Positions 26,884 to 35,421 of a stretch of 64,000 nt of DNA are shown piece by piece. Both the position numbers and the translations under genes were made by a program. The DNA is from Falsirhodobacter sp. alg1 (GTDB taxonomy: Bacteria; Pseudomonadota; Alphaproteobacteria; Rhodobacterales; Rhodobacteraceae). Under the pieces are notes generated by a model. That model was given only the letters and a program-made list of their open reading frames with translations. It ran no database searches and was not told the origin of the DNA. The first letter of the stretch is position 1. Each line of letters starts with the position of its first letter. The stretch lies in NCBI RefSeq assembly GCF_000739715.2, contig NZ_BBJC02000006.1:113158-177157 (forward strand), in the 5' to 3' direction.

Positions 26884-28548
26884 TCAGACGAAATTGGCTT
26901 CGCGATCTTCCGACAGGCGGAAGACGAGAAAGACGCAAAGCCCGGTGCTGACCGTCAGGACCGTTGAAAGCGCTGCGGCCACCCCGAACTCTCCGTCGAC
27001 GACCGACAGGTATATCTTGACCGGCATGGTCACCGTGCTTGCGGTATAGACGATCAATGTGGACGACAGTTCATTGATGGCGGTGATGAAGCTCATCAAT
27101 GATCCGACGATGATACCGGGCATGATGAGCGGTACGGTGATTTTCAGGAATGTCTTTGCCGGAGAGGCACCGAGCGCGATGGCGGCCTCCTCGATCGAGG
27201 GTTTGACCTGGCGCAGCACTGAACTGGTGGAGCGCACCCCATAGGGCAGGCGGCGTATAAAGACGATCAGGATGATCATCGTGGCCGTGCCCACAAGGTT
27301 GTACCAGCCGCTGTTGAAGGTCGTGACGAAGCCGATCGCCATCACCACGCCGGGCACCAGATAGGGCACCATCAGGATCAGATCCAGAAGCCCCGAAATG
27401 AAGCTTTCCCGCCGCACGACGATAAAGCTGAGCAGGCTGGACACCACCGCGATCAGTGCCACGGCACAAAGCGCGAAGATGAAGCTGTTCATCACGGCGT
27501 CGGGGGCCTCGGCCATGATGCGGCGATAACTGTCAAGGCCGAAGCCACCGGAAAAGACCGGCCCGTTGGTTGCAAGGAACGAGGTCCAGATGACGACGAA
27601 GGCCGGAACCATTCCCGCCAGTGCGATGCCATAGGACACGCCGTGCACCAGCACCGAACGGGCGCCGTGCAAGGGGGCGCGCTGGCGTTTGTGCGTCATG
27701 GAGGAGGCATAGCGGCGTTTTGCCAGCATCCGGCGCTGGATCAGCAGGGCCAGCATGGAAATGGCGATCATCACCATTGAGATGGTCACCGCCATCGTCG
27801 GGGTGCCGCCCATCTCTGATGTGTATTGCGTATAGGCGATGGTCGAGAGCGTACGCACCCCGCGGCCGATGATTGCGGGTGTGCCGAAATCGGCGATCGA
27901 CAGCACAAAGGAAATGATCGCCCCCGTCGATACGGCGGGAAACACCAGCGGCAACGTGACCTTGCGGAACCTGCGCCAACCGCTGCACCCAAGGTTTTCT
28001 GCGGCATCCTCAAGGCTCTTGTTGATCCCGTTCAGGGCATTCTCCGTCATCAGATAGATGAAGGGGAAGAATTTGAGGCTGAAAATCAGGATGATCCCGG
28101 CCATCCCGTAAATTGACGGAATATCGATGCCGATGGCCCCAAGCGCGTTGGTGATGGCACCGTTGTTGCCCAGAAGCATGATCCACGCATAGGCCCCGAT
28201 GAACGGCGGGGAAACCAGCGTAAGCACGGCCATGGTCGAAATCAGTGTCCGGCCCCGCAACTGGAAGCGTGACATGCAGAAGGCAAGGGGGACGCCCAGC
28301 AGACAGGCCCCCAGCATTCCCGCCACGCCGACGATCAGCGTATTGGTCAGCGCCGAGACATAATAGCGGCGGGTAAAGATCTGGATGTAGTTCTCCAGCG
28401 TGAAGCGGCCGGTATCGGCATCCTCGAAGCTGATGATGAAGACGGACAGGATCGGCCAGAACAACAGCACCCCAAGCATTACGCAGGCGGCGATCATGAT
28501 CCATGTCCAGAAGGAAGGGGCAGACAGGCGCAAGGATCCCCCGGTCAT
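26884..28548 (-). CDS. ABC transporter permease, FbpB-type fused double permease
   Basis: A permease of 554 residues with two homologous six-helix halves in one chain, as in ferric-iron (FbpB/SfuB) and sugar-phosphate (AfuB) importers. Each half has an EAA loop: DAAENLGCSGWRRFRKVTLP in the first and EAAIALGASPAKTFLKITVP in the second. It overlaps the ATPase gene upstream by 4 bp. The operon order is binding protein, ATPase, permease, PP2C-like protein. Confidence 0.92.
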   Translation of the reverse strand: MTGGSLRLSAPSFWTWIMIAACVMLGVLLFWPILSVFIISFEDADTGRFTLENYIQIFTRRYYVSALTNTLIVGVAGMLGACLLGVPLAFCMSRFQLRGRTLISTMAVLTLVSPPFIGAYAWIMLLGNNGAITNALGAIGIDIPSIYGMAGIILIFSLKFFPFIYLMTENALNGINKSLEDAAENLGCSGWRRFRKVTLPLVFPAVSTGAIISFVLSIADFGTPAIIGRGVRTLSTIAYTQYTSEMGGTPTMAVTISMVMIAISMLALLIQRRMLAKRRYASSMTHKRQRAPLHGARSVLVHGVSYGIALAGMVPAFVVIWTSFLATNGPVFSGGFGLDSYRRIMAEAPDAVMNSFIFALCAVALIAVVSSLLSFIVVRRESFISGLLDLILMVPYLVPGVVMAIGFVTTFNSGWYNLVGTATMIILIVFIRRLPYGVRSTSSVLRQVKPSIEEAAIALGASPAKTFLKITVPLIMPGIIVGSLMSFITAINELSSTLIVYTASTVTMPVKIYLSVVDGEFGVAAALSTVLTVSTGLCVFLVFRLSEDREANFV

Positions 28549-29606
28549 GAGAGCCTCCGCCCGGTTACGCCGGATTCGAAGACCTGCGCCCTGGACGGAT
28601 CGAAGGCCAGTTGCGTTCGCGCGCCGCGCGGCAGGCCAAGCAGCGCCGGATCGGGGGCGCAGATGGCCTGCACTTCCTGACCGTTTTCCAGATGCAGCGC
28701 CACCGAAACCTCGCGGCCGGTAAAGGCCACCTGATCCAGCGTGGCCGGCAGGGTGACCATCCCTTCCGGCGGGGTGCCGGTAACGATCTGCAGGTTTTCA
28801 GGGCGCAGGGCCAGTTCGGCCCCGTTGCCGGGAATGCCGGGCGCAAGGGGCACGGGAACCCCGGCGATGGTGCCGTTCACCAGCGGTATGAAATTGTTCG
28901 ACCCGACAAAGGCGGCAACGAAGCGGTTGGCCGGGCTGTGATAGATCTCCCACGGGGCGGCGGCCTGCTGGATGACGCCCCCGTACATGACGCAGACCGT
29001 GTCGGACATGGCCAGCGCCTCTTCCTGGTCATGGGTGACATAGACGGTCGTCATGTCCATGCTCTGCTGTACGGCGCGCAGTTCGCGGCGCAGGTCTACG
29101 CGCAGCTTGGCATCAAGGTTCGAAAGCGGCTCGTCCATCAGCAACAGTGTGGGCTGAACCACCAGCGCCCGTGCCAGACCGACACGCTGCTGCTGACCCC
29201 CGGACAGCGCGTGCGGCATCCGGTCGGCATAGGCGGCAAGCTGCACCTTTTCGAGGATATCATCGACGCGCCGGGTGATCTCGGCGCGCGGCACCTTGCG
29301 CTCTTTCAGGCCGAAGGCAACGTTCTCGCGCACGGTCACATGGGGAAAGATCGCGTAATCCTGAAACACCATTCCGACATTGCGGCGATGCGCGGGCAGC
29401 TTGCCGATATCGGTACCATTCACCACGATCTCGCCGCTGTCATGGGTATGGAACCCGGCGATCGCCCGCAGCAGGGTCGTCTTGCCGCAGCCCGAGGGGC
29501 CAAGCAGGGTAAAGAAGGTTCCGGTCGGAATTTCGATGTTTATCTCGGAAAGGGCCATTACGTTGCCGTAGCTCTTCCGGACACGTTTCAGGTGCACGTC
29601 AGCCAT
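28545..29606 (-). CDS. ABC transporter ATP-binding protein, FbpC/PotA-type
   Basis: The importer ATPase of 353 residues. Walker A GPSGCGKTT, Q-loop FQDYAIFPHV, signature LSGGQQQRVGLA, Walker [13 protein letters not shown] and switch VTHDQEEAL are all intact. A C-terminal TOBE-like domain follows (LALRPENLQIV...). The ATG at 29606 opens directly on VHLKRVRKSYG; longer in-frame starts lie in the upstream spacer. A hairpin sits between the binding protein gene and this one. Confidence 0.92.
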   Translation of the reverse strand: MADVHLKRVRKSYGNVMALSEINIEIPTGTFFTLLGPSGCGKTTLLRAIAGFHTHDSGEIVVNGTDIGKLPAHRRNVGMVFQDYAIFPHVTVRENVAFGLKERKVPRAEITRRVDDILEKVQLAAYADRMPHALSGGQQQRVGLARALVVQPTLLLMDEPLSNLDAKLRVDLRRELRAVQQSMDMTTVYVTHDQEEALAMSDTVCVMYGGVIQQAAAPWEIYHSPANRFVAAFVGSNNFIPLVNGTIAGVPVPLAPGIPGNGAELALRPENLQIVTGTPPEGMVTLPATLDQVAFTGREVSVALHLENGQEVQAICAPDPALLGLPRGARTQLAFDPSRAQVFESGVTGRRLS

Positions 29607-29640
29607 TGGGTCGTTTCTTCTTGTAAGGGAAAGAGAGCAT

Positions 29641-29672
29641 GAATGGCCCGCGGGTACGGCGGCGGGCCATTC
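29641..29672 (-). promoter_or_regulatory. Intercistronic hairpin after the binding protein gene
   Basis: A perfect 11-bp stem (GAATGGCCCGC / GCGGGCCATTC) with a ten-base loop lies in the 77-bp spacer between the binding protein and ATPase genes. It is a probable mRNA-stabilising or attenuating element. Confidence 0.55.
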
Positions 29673-29683
29673 GCGTGCGTATC

Positions 29684-30661
29684 TCAGAGCAGGTCGAGCG
29701 AAAGGTCCTGCCACTTCTCAATGAGACGCTCCCGGTTTTCGGCGGCCCAGATGGAATCGTATTTGCCAGCCGGAACCTCTTCCAGCGGGATCAGCGTATC
29801 CTTGGACGGGACGTCCGAACGGATCGGGCGGCGGCCGATTTCGGCCACGACGGCCTGCGCCTCGGGCGAGGCGATGAAATCGATGAACGCCTTGCCGGCA
29901 TCGGGGTGCGGCGCATCCGCCATCAGCGCCATGGCATCGGGCACAATGGCGGTCCCATCGGTCGGATAGACGATCTCGACTGGGCCGCCGCCGTCACGGT
30001 ACCGCGATGCCGCATCCTCCAGCGTCAGGCCGATGGCCAATTCGCCGTCGTTGACAAAGCGCGGCACGGCACCGGTGGAGCTGGAGATCACCATGTTCTG
30101 CATGATGCCCTTATAGGTTTCCCAACCCGCCTCTTCGGTTTCGGCATTCTGCAGGACCAGCGCAAGCTGGATGAAGGCAGAACCTGAACGGTCGGCAGCG
30201 GAGGAAGAGATCATGTCGTTGTATTCGGGCTTGGCCAGATCCGCCCATGAGGTCGGCACCGGCAAATCACCAAGTGCGTCCTTGTTCACGGCAAAGGCCA
30301 TCACCACGGCGGTGAACGGCGTCCAGATGTCGCTGGTGCGGAACATGTCGTAGAACTTGTCGGCATCGGCCGGGGTATAGGGCTGGAACAGTTCGGAATT
30401 CAGATCCAGCAGGGACCCGTCCACGCTCCAGATCACATCCGCTGTCTGCTGGCCCTGCTCCGCGCGCAGGCGGTTCAGCAGTTCACCCGAGCCGGCCTTG
30501 ATCAGTTCGACGTCGTTGCCCGTGGCCTTTTCGAACATCGGCAGCAGGTCGTCGATCATCTGCTGCGGTGCGGCGGAATAAACGACGACGGTTTCCGCAT
30601 GGGCCGAGGCGGCAAAAAGGGCAATCGCAGTCGTTAGGGAAAGTTTCGAAAGAAAGGTCAT
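29684..30661 (-). CDS. Fe3+/sugar-phosphate-type ABC substrate-binding protein
   Basis: A periplasmic binding protein of 325 residues of the FbpA/AfuA/PhnS class. A signal peptide of about 22 residues ends at SAHA, and the mature start VVVYSAAPQQMIDDLLPMFE is typical. The iron-ligand tyrosine pair of FbpA (YY near the C-terminus) is not seen. With the ROK sugar regulator divergent from it, this favours a phosphorylated organic ligand such as a hexose phosphate or aminoethylphosphonate over iron. That assignment is inference. Confidence 0.85.
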   Translation of the reverse strand: MTFLSKLSLTTAIALFAASAHAETVVVYSAAPQQMIDDLLPMFEKATGNDVELIKAGSGELLNRLRAEQGQQTADVIWSVDGSLLDLNSELFQPYTPADADKFYDMFRTSDIWTPFTAVVMAFAVNKDALGDLPVPTSWADLAKPEYNDMISSSAADRSGSAFIQLALVLQNAETEEAGWETYKGIMQNMVISSSTGAVPRFVNDGELAIGLTLEDAASRYRDGGGPVEIVYPTDGTAIVPDAMALMADAPHPDAGKAFIDFIASPEAQAVVAEIGRRPIRSDVPSKDTLIPLEEVPAGKYDSIWAAENRERLIEKWQDLSLDLL

Positions 30662-30711
30662 GTCAGTCCCCGTTGGTTATCTGTCCCGGCCTTTGATCGA
30701 CCGTGGTCCGA

Positions 30712-30724
30712 TTAAGTTTCTTAA
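30712..30724. promoter_or_regulatory. Candidate ROK operator
   Basis: TTAAG and CTTAA flank TTT, a perfect palindrome, in the 193-bp AT-rich gap between the divergent binding protein and ROK regulator genes. AT-rich dyads of this sort are typical of NagC/Mlc/XylR-type sites. Confidence 0.45.
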
Positions 30725-30854
30725 CATAAAATAATAAGTCAAGAACGAAGGGGTCTTGTCACGGATTTTTTGTTACATCATCTCCATTAATTGATCATGG
30801 GTCTGGAAGGGCCGACGCGGCTGCCTACCTGTTGGGCAGCAGGGAAGTGGATAG

Positions 30855-31991
30855 ATGCTGGATTTGGGTTACAACGAGCGCCGGGCGCTGGAGATCATTC
30901 GGAGCGACGGGCCGATTCCCCGGGTAGAGCTGGGGCGCCGTTTGTCGGTATCGGCACCGACCATGACGCGGCTGACCGGAACGCTGATCGACCACGGGCT
31001 GATCCGCGAGGCGCAGGCCGAAGATCCGCCGGAAGGTAGGGGAAGGGGCAAGCCTTCGACCATTGTGGATCTGAACGGTGACGGGCTGCATTCTGTCGGG
31101 GTCTTCTTCGACCCCGATGAAATGTCGGTCTGCGTGTCGGATCTGCGGGGCAATATCCGCGCCGAACGAAGGATGGCGATCGGATCGCGGCAATTCGCGG
31201 ATCTGATGACCCAGGCCTCTACCGCCGCCGAGGATGTGTTGGCCGAAGCGGGTCTGGAGCGGGAGCGGTTGGTGGGCTGCGGGCTGTCCTTTCCCGGTCA
31301 TTTCTCAAAAGACTCCGGCCGGTTGACGCGGATTCCGCAGTTTGCCGATTGGCGAGCGATCAATGCGCCGGATGATTTCCAGCCCTATTTCAACATGCCG
31401 GTGCATCATGAAAACGATGGCAAGGCGGCTGCGCTGAACGAGCTTTATTATGGCGTGGGCAAGCGGCGGGATACTTTCGTCCTGATCCTTCTGACCTACG
31501 GGATCGGCGGGGGCATCGTGATGCGCCGCTCGCTCTATCGCGGCGCGCACCGGAACGCGGCGGAATTCGGGGGCATTTTTCCCAAATCCAGACCGCGGCC
31601 CTCGGGGCAGGATCTGTGCGACCACCTGCGCCGCAACGGCCTGCCAGTGGAGCGTTTGTCCGAGATCGGCACACAGTATGTCGATCATCCGCTGGTGGAG
31701 GAATGGGTCGAGCAGGCGGCCGAACAGTTGCGCATGCTGGTCCTGATGCTGGCCCGTACGGTGGATCCGGGCGAAATCGTCATCGGTGGCACGCTGCCCG
31801 TGGTATTGCAGGAACGGATGCGGATGCGCATTCTCGAAGGCAGTCTGGGGGAGGATTTTCTGGTCGAGGCGCCGGAAATTTCCGTCACACCGCATAGCGC
31901 CCTCATGCATCGCGGTGCGGCCACCATTCCGCTGTACCGCACGATGACGCCGGGGCACTATCCCGGTCGGGCGCTGAAGGGCTGGCGGTAG
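30855..31991 (+). CDS. ROK-family transcriptional regulator
   Basis: A regulator of 378 residues: an N-terminal winged HTH (RALEIIRSDGPIPRVELGRR, LSVSAPTMTRLTGTLIDHGL) followed by a ROK sugar-kinase-like domain (LSFPGHFSKDSG, HHENDGKAAALNELYYGVG, LTYGIGGGIVMRRSLYRGAH). The zinc-binding CxCGxxGCxE motif of Mlc/NagC-type ROK proteins is missing; the region reads FPKSRPRPSGQDLCDHLRRN. It is divergent from the FbpABC-type operon and most likely represses it in response to a sugar or sugar phosphate. AGGGAAG lies upstream of the ATG. Confidence 0.88.
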   Translation: MLDLGYNERRALEIIRSDGPIPRVELGRRLSVSAPTMTRLTGTLIDHGLIREAQAEDPPEGRGRGKPSTIVDLNGDGLHSVGVFFDPDEMSVCVSDLRGNIRAERRMAIGSRQFADLMTQASTAAEDVLAEAGLERERLVGCGLSFPGHFSKDSGRLTRIPQFADWRAINAPDDFQPYFNMPVHHENDGKAAALNELYYGVGKRRDTFVLILLTYGIGGGIVMRRSLYRGAHRNAAEFGGIFPKSRPRPSGQDLCDHLRRNGLPVERLSEIGTQYVDHPLVEEWVEQAAEQLRMLVLMLARTVDPGEIVIGGTLPVVLQERMRMRILEGSLGEDFLVEAPEISVTPHSALMHRGAATIPLYRTMTPGHYPGRALKGWR

Positions 31992-32044
31992 GGTCGCCGC
32001 TGCATCCCGGGCGCAAAAGCCATGTCGCCGCGGTGAACGACAGA

Positions 32045-32347
32045 TCAGTCCTGATCGGCCTGCTGGTTCTTCTTGCGGGTTTCGGCGGCCTTCTTTGCGG
32101 ATTTTGATCGTTCCTCGGCCGGGCGTGCGGCAGAGGCCTTGCCGCCATTATGGGCCGCAGGATTTCCGGTATGCGTTCCGCGCCCCGAGCCGCTTTTGTT
32201 TCCGCCGCCGTCATCCTTGTTCACCGTGGCCCATGCGCGCCGTTCGGCTTCCTTTTCGGACAGGCCGCGATCCTCATAGCTGTCGGCAATATGTTCGGCC
32301 TTGCGTTTCTGCTTGTCGGTATAGCTGGATTTGTCACCGCGTGGCAT
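32045..32347 (-). CDS. Small basic hydrophilic protein (plasmid-stabilisation-like)
   Basis: A 100-residue protein, highly charged and low in hydrophobic residues. The N-terminal half (MPRGDKSSYTDKQKRKAEHI, SYEDRGLSEKEAERRAWATV) is a recurrent small module in alphaproteobacteria and often carries the name plasmid stabilisation protein without experimental support. The tail is glycine-, lysine- and alanine-rich and likely disordered. AAGGAG precedes the ATG. It stands alone between two convergent/divergent genes. Its function is unknown; nucleic-acid or stress association is only a guess from composition. Confidence 0.7.
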   Translation of the reverse strand: MPRGDKSSYTDKQKRKAEHIADSYEDRGLSEKEAERRAWATVNKDDGGGNKSGSGRGTHTGNPAAHNGGKASAARPAEERSKSAKKAAETRKKNQQADQD

Positions 32348-32609
32348 TCTGGAGGCTCCTTCCTTCGATGCAGGAAAAACTGCGAAACGGGCCTTCTGTT
32401 CCCGCACCGGACCGTGTTCGCCGTTGCACCATGTTCACAAATATGCCGGAGGGCATGATCCGGCCGGGCTGTCCTGTCGCCATCACGATAGGAATGGACT
32501 ATGCGCAATTTCATTGCATTATCGGGGCGGATATCCCTGCCGGATCCGTGCCGCGCAGGTTAAGGAACCGCTTTTCGGCCCGATCGGGGCCAGACCCAAA
32601 GGACGTGCC

Positions 32610-33740
32610 ATGTCTAAGATGACCCCGCAGGCAGAGCTGATGCAGAACGTCTCCGTTCCGTTCGGGCAGGCGCAGGCCATGCCGGTATCCGTTTATACCG
32701 ACCCTGCATTTCTTGCACTGGAACAATCGGAGGTTTTCGCCAAAAGCTGGGTCTGCGCGGGGCGCGCGGAAACATTGGCCAACCCGGGCGATTACCTGAC
32801 CTTTGAAATCGCGGAGGAACCGGTCATCGTGCTTCGTGACCGTTCCGGTGTCCTGCGGGCCATGTCGAACGTGTGTCGCCACCGGATGTCGGTGCTGCTG
32901 GAGGGGCGGGGGCATATCCGCTCTATCGTCTGCCCCTATCACGCATGGACCTACAATCTGGACGGAACCTTGCGGGGCGCACCGGCGATGGACATGAACG
33001 CTTCCTTCTGCAAGGAGCATAACAGCCTGCCCGCCATCCGCTGCGTTGACTGGAACGGCTGGATCATGCTGACGCTGGACGCCGACGCGCCTGAACCCGC
33101 CATGCTGCTGGCCGATATCGAGCGGTTGATCCCCTATCTGGACATGAAGGATTACACCGAAACCTTTCGCGAAGAGCATCGGTGGAACACCAACTGGAAA
33201 ATTCTGGCCGAGAATTTCATGGAAAGCTATCATCTTCCGATGTGCCACGCGGGGACGATCGGCGGCTCGGCGAATCTGCGGGATATGGTGTGCCCCGAAG
33301 GATATTCTGCCTTCAACTACCATCATATCCTGAAGGATGACAGCATCCCGCTGTCCCTTGCACACCCCTCCAACACAAGGCTGCAGGGGGAGGAACGTAA
33401 CCGTACATGGCTGCTGGCGATCTACCCGTCGCTGCTGATCACGCTGACGCCCGGGTATTTCTGGTACCTTTCGCTACGCCCTGACGGGCCGGACCACGTG
33501 AAGATCCTGTTTGGTGGCGGCATGTCGAATGATTTCATGCAGGATGAAAACGTGGCCGAACAGCTTGTGGCGCTGAAGGCGTTGCTGGACGATGTGAACG
33601 ACGAGGATCGTGGCTGCACCGAACGCGTGTGGAAAGGGATGCAAAGCGCCTTTGCCGTGCCCGGTGCCCTTTCGCATCTGGAACGGCCGAACTTCGAATT
33701 CGCGCGCTGGATCGCGAACCGTGTCGCCGGGGCGGCCTAG
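32610..33740 (+). CDS. Rieske non-heme iron oxygenase, alpha subunit
   Basis: A ring-hydroxylating or N-demethylating oxygenase of 376 residues. The Rieske cluster ligands are C89, H91, C108 and H111 (CRHRM and CPYHAW). The mononuclear iron site follows with NWKILAENFMESYHLPMCH, giving H208 and H213. Single-component genes of this size include choline, betaine and carnitine oxygenases. AAAGGA lies upstream of the ATG at 32610. Its stop overlaps by 4 bp that of the convergent RutR-like gene. No reductase gene is adjacent. The catabolic operon next door suggests an N-heterocyclic or N-methyl substrate, by proximity only. Confidence 0.88.
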   Translation: MSKMTPQAELMQNVSVPFGQAQAMPVSVYTDPAFLALEQSEVFAKSWVCAGRAETLANPGDYLTFEIAEEPVIVLRDRSGVLRAMSNVCRHRMSVLLEGRGHIRSIVCPYHAWTYNLDGTLRGAPAMDMNASFCKEHNSLPAIRCVDWNGWIMLTLDADAPEPAMLLADIERLIPYLDMKDYTETFREEHRWNTNWKILAENFMESYHLPMCHAGTIGGSANLRDMVCPEGYSAFNYHHILKDDSIPLSLAHPSNTRLQGEERNRTWLLAIYPSLLITLTPGYFWYLSLRPDGPDHVKILFGGGMSNDFMQDENVAEQLVALKALLDDVNDEDRGCTERVWKGMQSAFAVPGALSHLERPNFEFARWIANRVAGAA

Positions 33741-34360
33741 GCGTTGGCAGGGCGCAATCCCTGTAGCACCAGCGCCGTCATTTCGGCACAGATCGCCTCT
33801 TGGTCCAGCGCTTCGCCATCCTCCATATCCAGCATGAAGCGCAGCTCGGGGCCAAGGATCGCATAGGCCTCGGTCATGGCCCAGATGTTGAACTGCAGCA
33901 GCATCGGATTGACAGGGCGGATCAGCCCGGCCTCGGCCCATTGGCGTATCCGTTCCGCGGCGGCGCGGCTGGCCTCACGCGATCCGGCCCAGCTTTCCCG
34001 CAGCAGGGGGGCGCCGCGCATGACCTCTCCGGTGAACATCTTCACCTCTGCCGGATGATCCAGCGAAAAACGGATCTTGCGGCGGATGTAATCCGACAGG
34101 AATGCCTCGGGACTGCTGTCCAGATCGACACTGTCGAACAGTTCTTCCCAGATCCTGATGATGTGGTGCAGGGCCTGCTGGTACAGCTCTTCCTTGCTTT
34201 CGATATGATAATGCAGCTTGTTCTTGGTTATTCCGGCCCGATCCGCGATGCCTTGGGTAGAGGTGCCTGCAAGCCCGTGCTCTGCAAATTCCAGGATCGC
34301 GGCCTCGCGGATCTGCGCCTTCAGGTCTGCGCGCTTCTGGGCAAGGTCGGTACGTGTCAC
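33737..34360 (-). CDS. TetR-family regulator, RutR-like
   Basis: A regulator of 207 residues from a GTG that overlaps the RidA stop (GTGA). The HTH reads LEFAEHGLAGTSTQGIADRA, GITKNKLHYHIESKEELYQQ. The C-terminal domain has the RutR layout (EVKMFTGEVMRGAPLLRESW, LQFNIWAMTEAYAILG). It is the last gene of a nine-gene catabolic operon and probably controls it in response to a substrate or intermediate. The relationship to the RutR-like protein at 25245-25871 suggests both sense pyrimidine-like rings. Confidence 0.87.
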   Translation of the reverse strand: MTRTDLAQKRADLKAQIREAAILEFAEHGLAGTSTQGIADRAGITKNKLHYHIESKEELYQQALHHIIRIWEELFDSVDLDSSPEAFLSDYIRRKIRFSLDHPAEVKMFTGEVMRGAPLLRESWAGSREASRAAAERIRQWAEAGLIRPVNPMLLQFNIWAMTEAYAILGPELRFMLDMEDGEALDQEAICAEMTALVLQGLRPANA

Positions 34361-34809
34361 GTCTTCTCCGGCAGATATGCTGTGGCTTCGACTTCGATGA
34401 CGATCTGGTCCGAGGGCATCATCGCGCTGACCTCTACCACAGTCGAAACGGGGGGCGTATCGGGAAAGAACATCCGGCGGACGCTGTTGTACCGGGGGAA
34501 ATCGTTCAGGTTGCGGAAATATTGCACCAGCTTGAACACATCGGCCATGGAGCCGCCCGCCTCTTCCATCGTGGCGCGGATGCGGTCGAACACATACCAG
34601 CTTTGGGCCAGAATGGGACCATCCTTGGCATCGACGGAAAATTCGCCCGTCTGCCCGATGGTCGGGCCGATGTGGGGTGGCAGATCGGCAAAGCCGGTGA
34701 CAACCTTGCCCGCCTGCGGATCGACGGCGATCACCCCCGACAGAAAGATGAAATCGCCGCGGCGTGTCCATGCGGAATAACGGGCAAGGGGTTTTGCTGT
34801 ATCTGACAT
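34357..34809 (-). CDS. RidA/YjgF/RutC family protein
   Basis: A 150-residue member of the RidA fold, which deaminates reactive enamine/imine or aminoacrylate intermediates. Recognisable are LSGVIAVDPQAGKVV, TGEFSVDAKDGPILAQSWYV and PPVSTVVEVSAMMPSDQIVI near the usual C-terminal signature. It carries about 20 extra residues in the middle compared with RutC. AGGA precedes the ATG. Its place between the quinone reductase and the TetR gene suggests clean-up of an unstable nitrogen intermediate in this pathway, and it could also serve the separate rutAB genes. Confidence 0.85.
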   Translation of the reverse strand: MSDTAKPLARYSAWTRRGDFIFLSGVIAVDPQAGKVVTGFADLPPHIGPTIGQTGEFSVDAKDGPILAQSWYVFDRIRATMEEAGGSMADVFKLVQYFRNLNDFPRYNSVRRMFFPDTPPVSTVVEVSAMMPSDQIVIEVEATAYLPEKT

Positions 34810-34817
34810 GATCGTTC

Positions 34818-35411
34818 CTACAATGCCGCCAACCGGCGTTCTACTTTCGTCAAGAAGGCCGCGCGATCGGCATCCGTCGTGTGGTTCATGTTGTACAACT
34901 GTTGCCACACCACCTTGCACCGCCGATTGAACAGGATGCGCAACCCGCGCGTCCACAGGCTGCGTCCGGGATCACGGATCAGCCGGATCCACCACCACGG
35001 ACTGCCCGAGGTCGTGATCCCCACGAACAGGCGGATATGGGACATTTTCGGCTTGGTCCGCCGCTGCTTGCCTTCGGCAATCTCGAACGTGATGCCCGGC
35101 AGCCAGACGCGTTCCAGCCATCCCTTCAGCATGGCGGGGGGGCCATAATACCATGTGGGATAGATCACCACGATCCCTTCGGCCCATTGCACATCCGCCA
35201 CATGATCGGGGTGCTTGGCGATGATCCTGTCGGTACGGTCCAGATATCCGGCCCATTCCTCTTCCGACAGGACGGGGTTGAACCCCTCCCGGTACAGATC
35301 GTGGCAGCGCAGATCATGGCCCGCCGCACGCAGGGTGCGGCAGGCGGTTTCATAAAGGGCAGCGCCATAGCTTTGAAGGCTGGGGTGCGCAAAAACGACG
35401 AGCAGGCGCAT
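34818..35411 (-). CDS. NAD(P)H:quinone oxidoreductase, flavodoxin-like fold
   Basis: An FMN/FAD-dependent reductase of 197 residues of the KefF/MdaB/NQO1 group. It opens with MRLLVVFAHPSLQSYGAALY, with the family's AHP loop, and contains VIYPTWYYGPPAMLKGWLERVWLPG. In the operon it might reduce flavin for another enzyme or handle a quinoid product. Its neighbours are the THI5-like binding protein (10 bp upstream) and RidA (8 bp downstream). Confidence 0.88.
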   Translation of the reverse strand: MRLLVVFAHPSLQSYGAALYETACRTLRAAGHDLRCHDLYREGFNPVLSEEEWAGYLDRTDRIIAKHPDHVADVQWAEGIVVIYPTWYYGPPAMLKGWLERVWLPGITFEIAEGKQRRTKPKMSHIRLFVGITTSGSPWWWIRLIRDPGRSLWTRGLRILFNRRCKVVWQQLYNMNHTTDADRAAFLTKVERRLAAL

Positions 35412-35421
35412 GTCGGGGCCG

